Positions 15,629 to 16,444 of a DNA stretch of 16,444 nt are shown one piece after another (position 1 is the stretch's first letter; every line of letters begins with the position of its first letter). The translations under genes and the position numbers were made by a program. The stretch comes from JAVBJV01 sp031546815 (GTDB lineage Bacteria > Pseudomonadota > Alphaproteobacteria > Acetobacterales > Acetobacteraceae). Below the pieces are notes generated by a model that searched no databases, was not told the DNA's origin, and worked only from the letters and a program-made list of their open reading frames with translations. Location of the stretch: positions 1-16,444 of the forward strand of contig JAVBJV010000031.1 in NCBI GenBank assembly GCA_031546815.1, given 5' to 3'.

Positions 15629-16444
15629 TTAAACCGCCTCGGCGCCCGAGATGATTTCAATGAGTTCGCTGGTGATATTGGCCTGACGTGTCCGGTTATA
15701 GGTCAGCGTCAGCTTGTTGATCATGTCGCCCGCGTTGCGGGTGGCATTGTCCATGGCCGTCATACGCGCGCCATGTTCACCTGCAACGCTTTCCAGCATG
15801 GCGCTGAAAATCTGCACCGCCAGATTGCGCGGCAGCAGTGTCGTCAGGATCTGTTCTTCAGACGGCTCGTATTCATAGATCGCGCCACCCACCACCGCGT
15901 TTTCGTTCGCGGGCATTGGGGCCGGGATCATCTGGCGGTCGGTCGCCACCTGAGCGATCACGCTTTCGAACCGGTTATAGACCAGGCTGCACACGTCGAA
16001 TTCATTCGCGTCCAGCATTGCCGACAGACGGTCGGAAATGGCGTGCGCGTCCGAGAATTCGATCGACTTGCGACCCACATAGTTGATGTCGCCGATCAGG
16101 CGGTCGGCAAATTCGCGGCGCAGGAAGTCGCGGCCCTTGCGGCCCACGGCCAGCACCTTCACCGTCTTGCCTTCGGATTCCAGCTTGCGGATCAGCGTGC
16201 GTGCATAACGGCCAACGCCGCTGTTGAACGCGCCCGCAAGACCACGATCCGCAGTCAGCACGACCAGCAGATGCACCTTGTCGGCACCGGTGCCGACAAG
16301 CAGCTTCGGTGCACCCGGCGTTCCGGCCACGGCCGCGCCGAGCGAGGCCAGCATCCGTTCCATCCGCTGTGCGTACGGCCGCGCAGCTTCAGCGCGCACC
16401 TGGGCGCGCTTCAGCTTGGCAGCCGACACCATCTTCATCGCGGA
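15629..16444 (-). CDS. atpG: F1-ATPase gamma subunit, N-terminus cut by the window edge
   Basis: The visible 271 codons include the N-terminal helix KMVSAAKLKRAQ, the central LTADRGLAGAFNS signature and the C-terminal helix MTAMDNATRNAGDM...YNRTRQANITSELIEI that forms the rotor shaft. The frame continues past position 16444, and roughly 20-25 N-terminal residues lie outside. Gamma rotates inside the alpha/beta hexamer and couples proton flow to catalysis. The gene order gamma-beta-epsilon agrees with the usual F1 operon, and alpha and delta are expected further right. Confidence 0.96.
   Translation of the reverse strand, partial: SAMKMVSAAKLKRAQVRAEAARPYAQRMERMLASLGAAVAGTPGAPKLLVGTGADKVHLLVVLTADRGLAGAFNSGVGRYARTLIRKLESEGKTVKVLAVGRKGRDFLRREFADRLIGDINYVGRKSIEFSDAHAISDRLSAMLDANEFDVCSLVYNRFESVIAQVATDRQMIPAPMPANENAVVGGAIYEYEPSEEQILTTLLPRNLAVQIFSAMLESVAGEHGARMTAMDNATRNAGDMINKLTLTYNRTRQANITSELIEIISGAEAV

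Overview
The window looks like chromosome of a GC-rich alphaproteobacterium. Likely relatives are Rhodospirillales, perhaps Acetobacteraceae. This rests on three things: F1-ATPase genes in an ...atpG-atpD-atpC order closed by a terminator and without F0 genes beside them, two orphan TctC/Bug-type binding proteins, and a strong G/C bias at third codon positions in the core genes. The taxonomy is inference; no rRNA is present. Three stretches stand out by low GC against this background: about 770-2500, the intergenic 2224-2556 (one counted line, 2401-2460, is 14/60 G+C), and 10609-11530 (line 10861-10920 is 27/60, against 43/60 in line 9841-9900).

Layout. (1) 1-2500 is a likely integration hotspot. 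It holds the C-terminal catalytic part of a tyrosine recombinase, a repeat-rich gap, tRNA-Ala(CGC) whose 3' end faces the integrase, and a low-GC M10 (serralysin-like) metalloprotease with four DUF4214-like repeats and a UUCG-capped hairpin after its stop codon. (2) 2557-4820 holds an MHS-family MFS symporter meeting a proline iminopeptidase gene tail to tail. (3) 4860-8344 is a multidrug-efflux locus: a TetR regulator, a divergent EmrA/HlyD-type adaptor, and an EmrB/DHA2-type 14-TM transporter. A perfect 7-1-7 palindrome, probably the operator, lies in the divergent gap. The transporter gene is split by an in-frame amber codon at 7556-7558, so the pump is probably broken unless the codon is suppressed or is a sequencing error. 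(4) 8369-10601 is an overlapping chain of a DUF423 membrane protein, an RlmM-type 23S rRNA 2'-O-methyltransferase and a TctC/Bug binding protein. (5) 10609-12537 has a low-GC orphan gene of unknown function, with a faint PD-(D/E)XK-like signature, followed by a second Bug protein gene on the minus strand. (6) 12585-13614 has a diiron ferritin-like protein and a small downstream frame that a single base would restore to 63 residues. (7) 13705-16444 is the 3' end of the F1-ATPase operon (atpG partial, atpD, atpC) on the minus strand, closed by a clear rho-independent terminator.

Most of the window is ordinary core metabolism and transport. I see no CRISPR array, no insertion sequence and no multi-gene defence cluster. 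The items that most merit a second look are the amber-split efflux pump, the low-GC orphan gene at 10609-11523, the integrase/tRNA junction with its repeats, the RTX-less M10/DUF4214 protease, and the one-base-broken small ORF after the ferritin-like gene.
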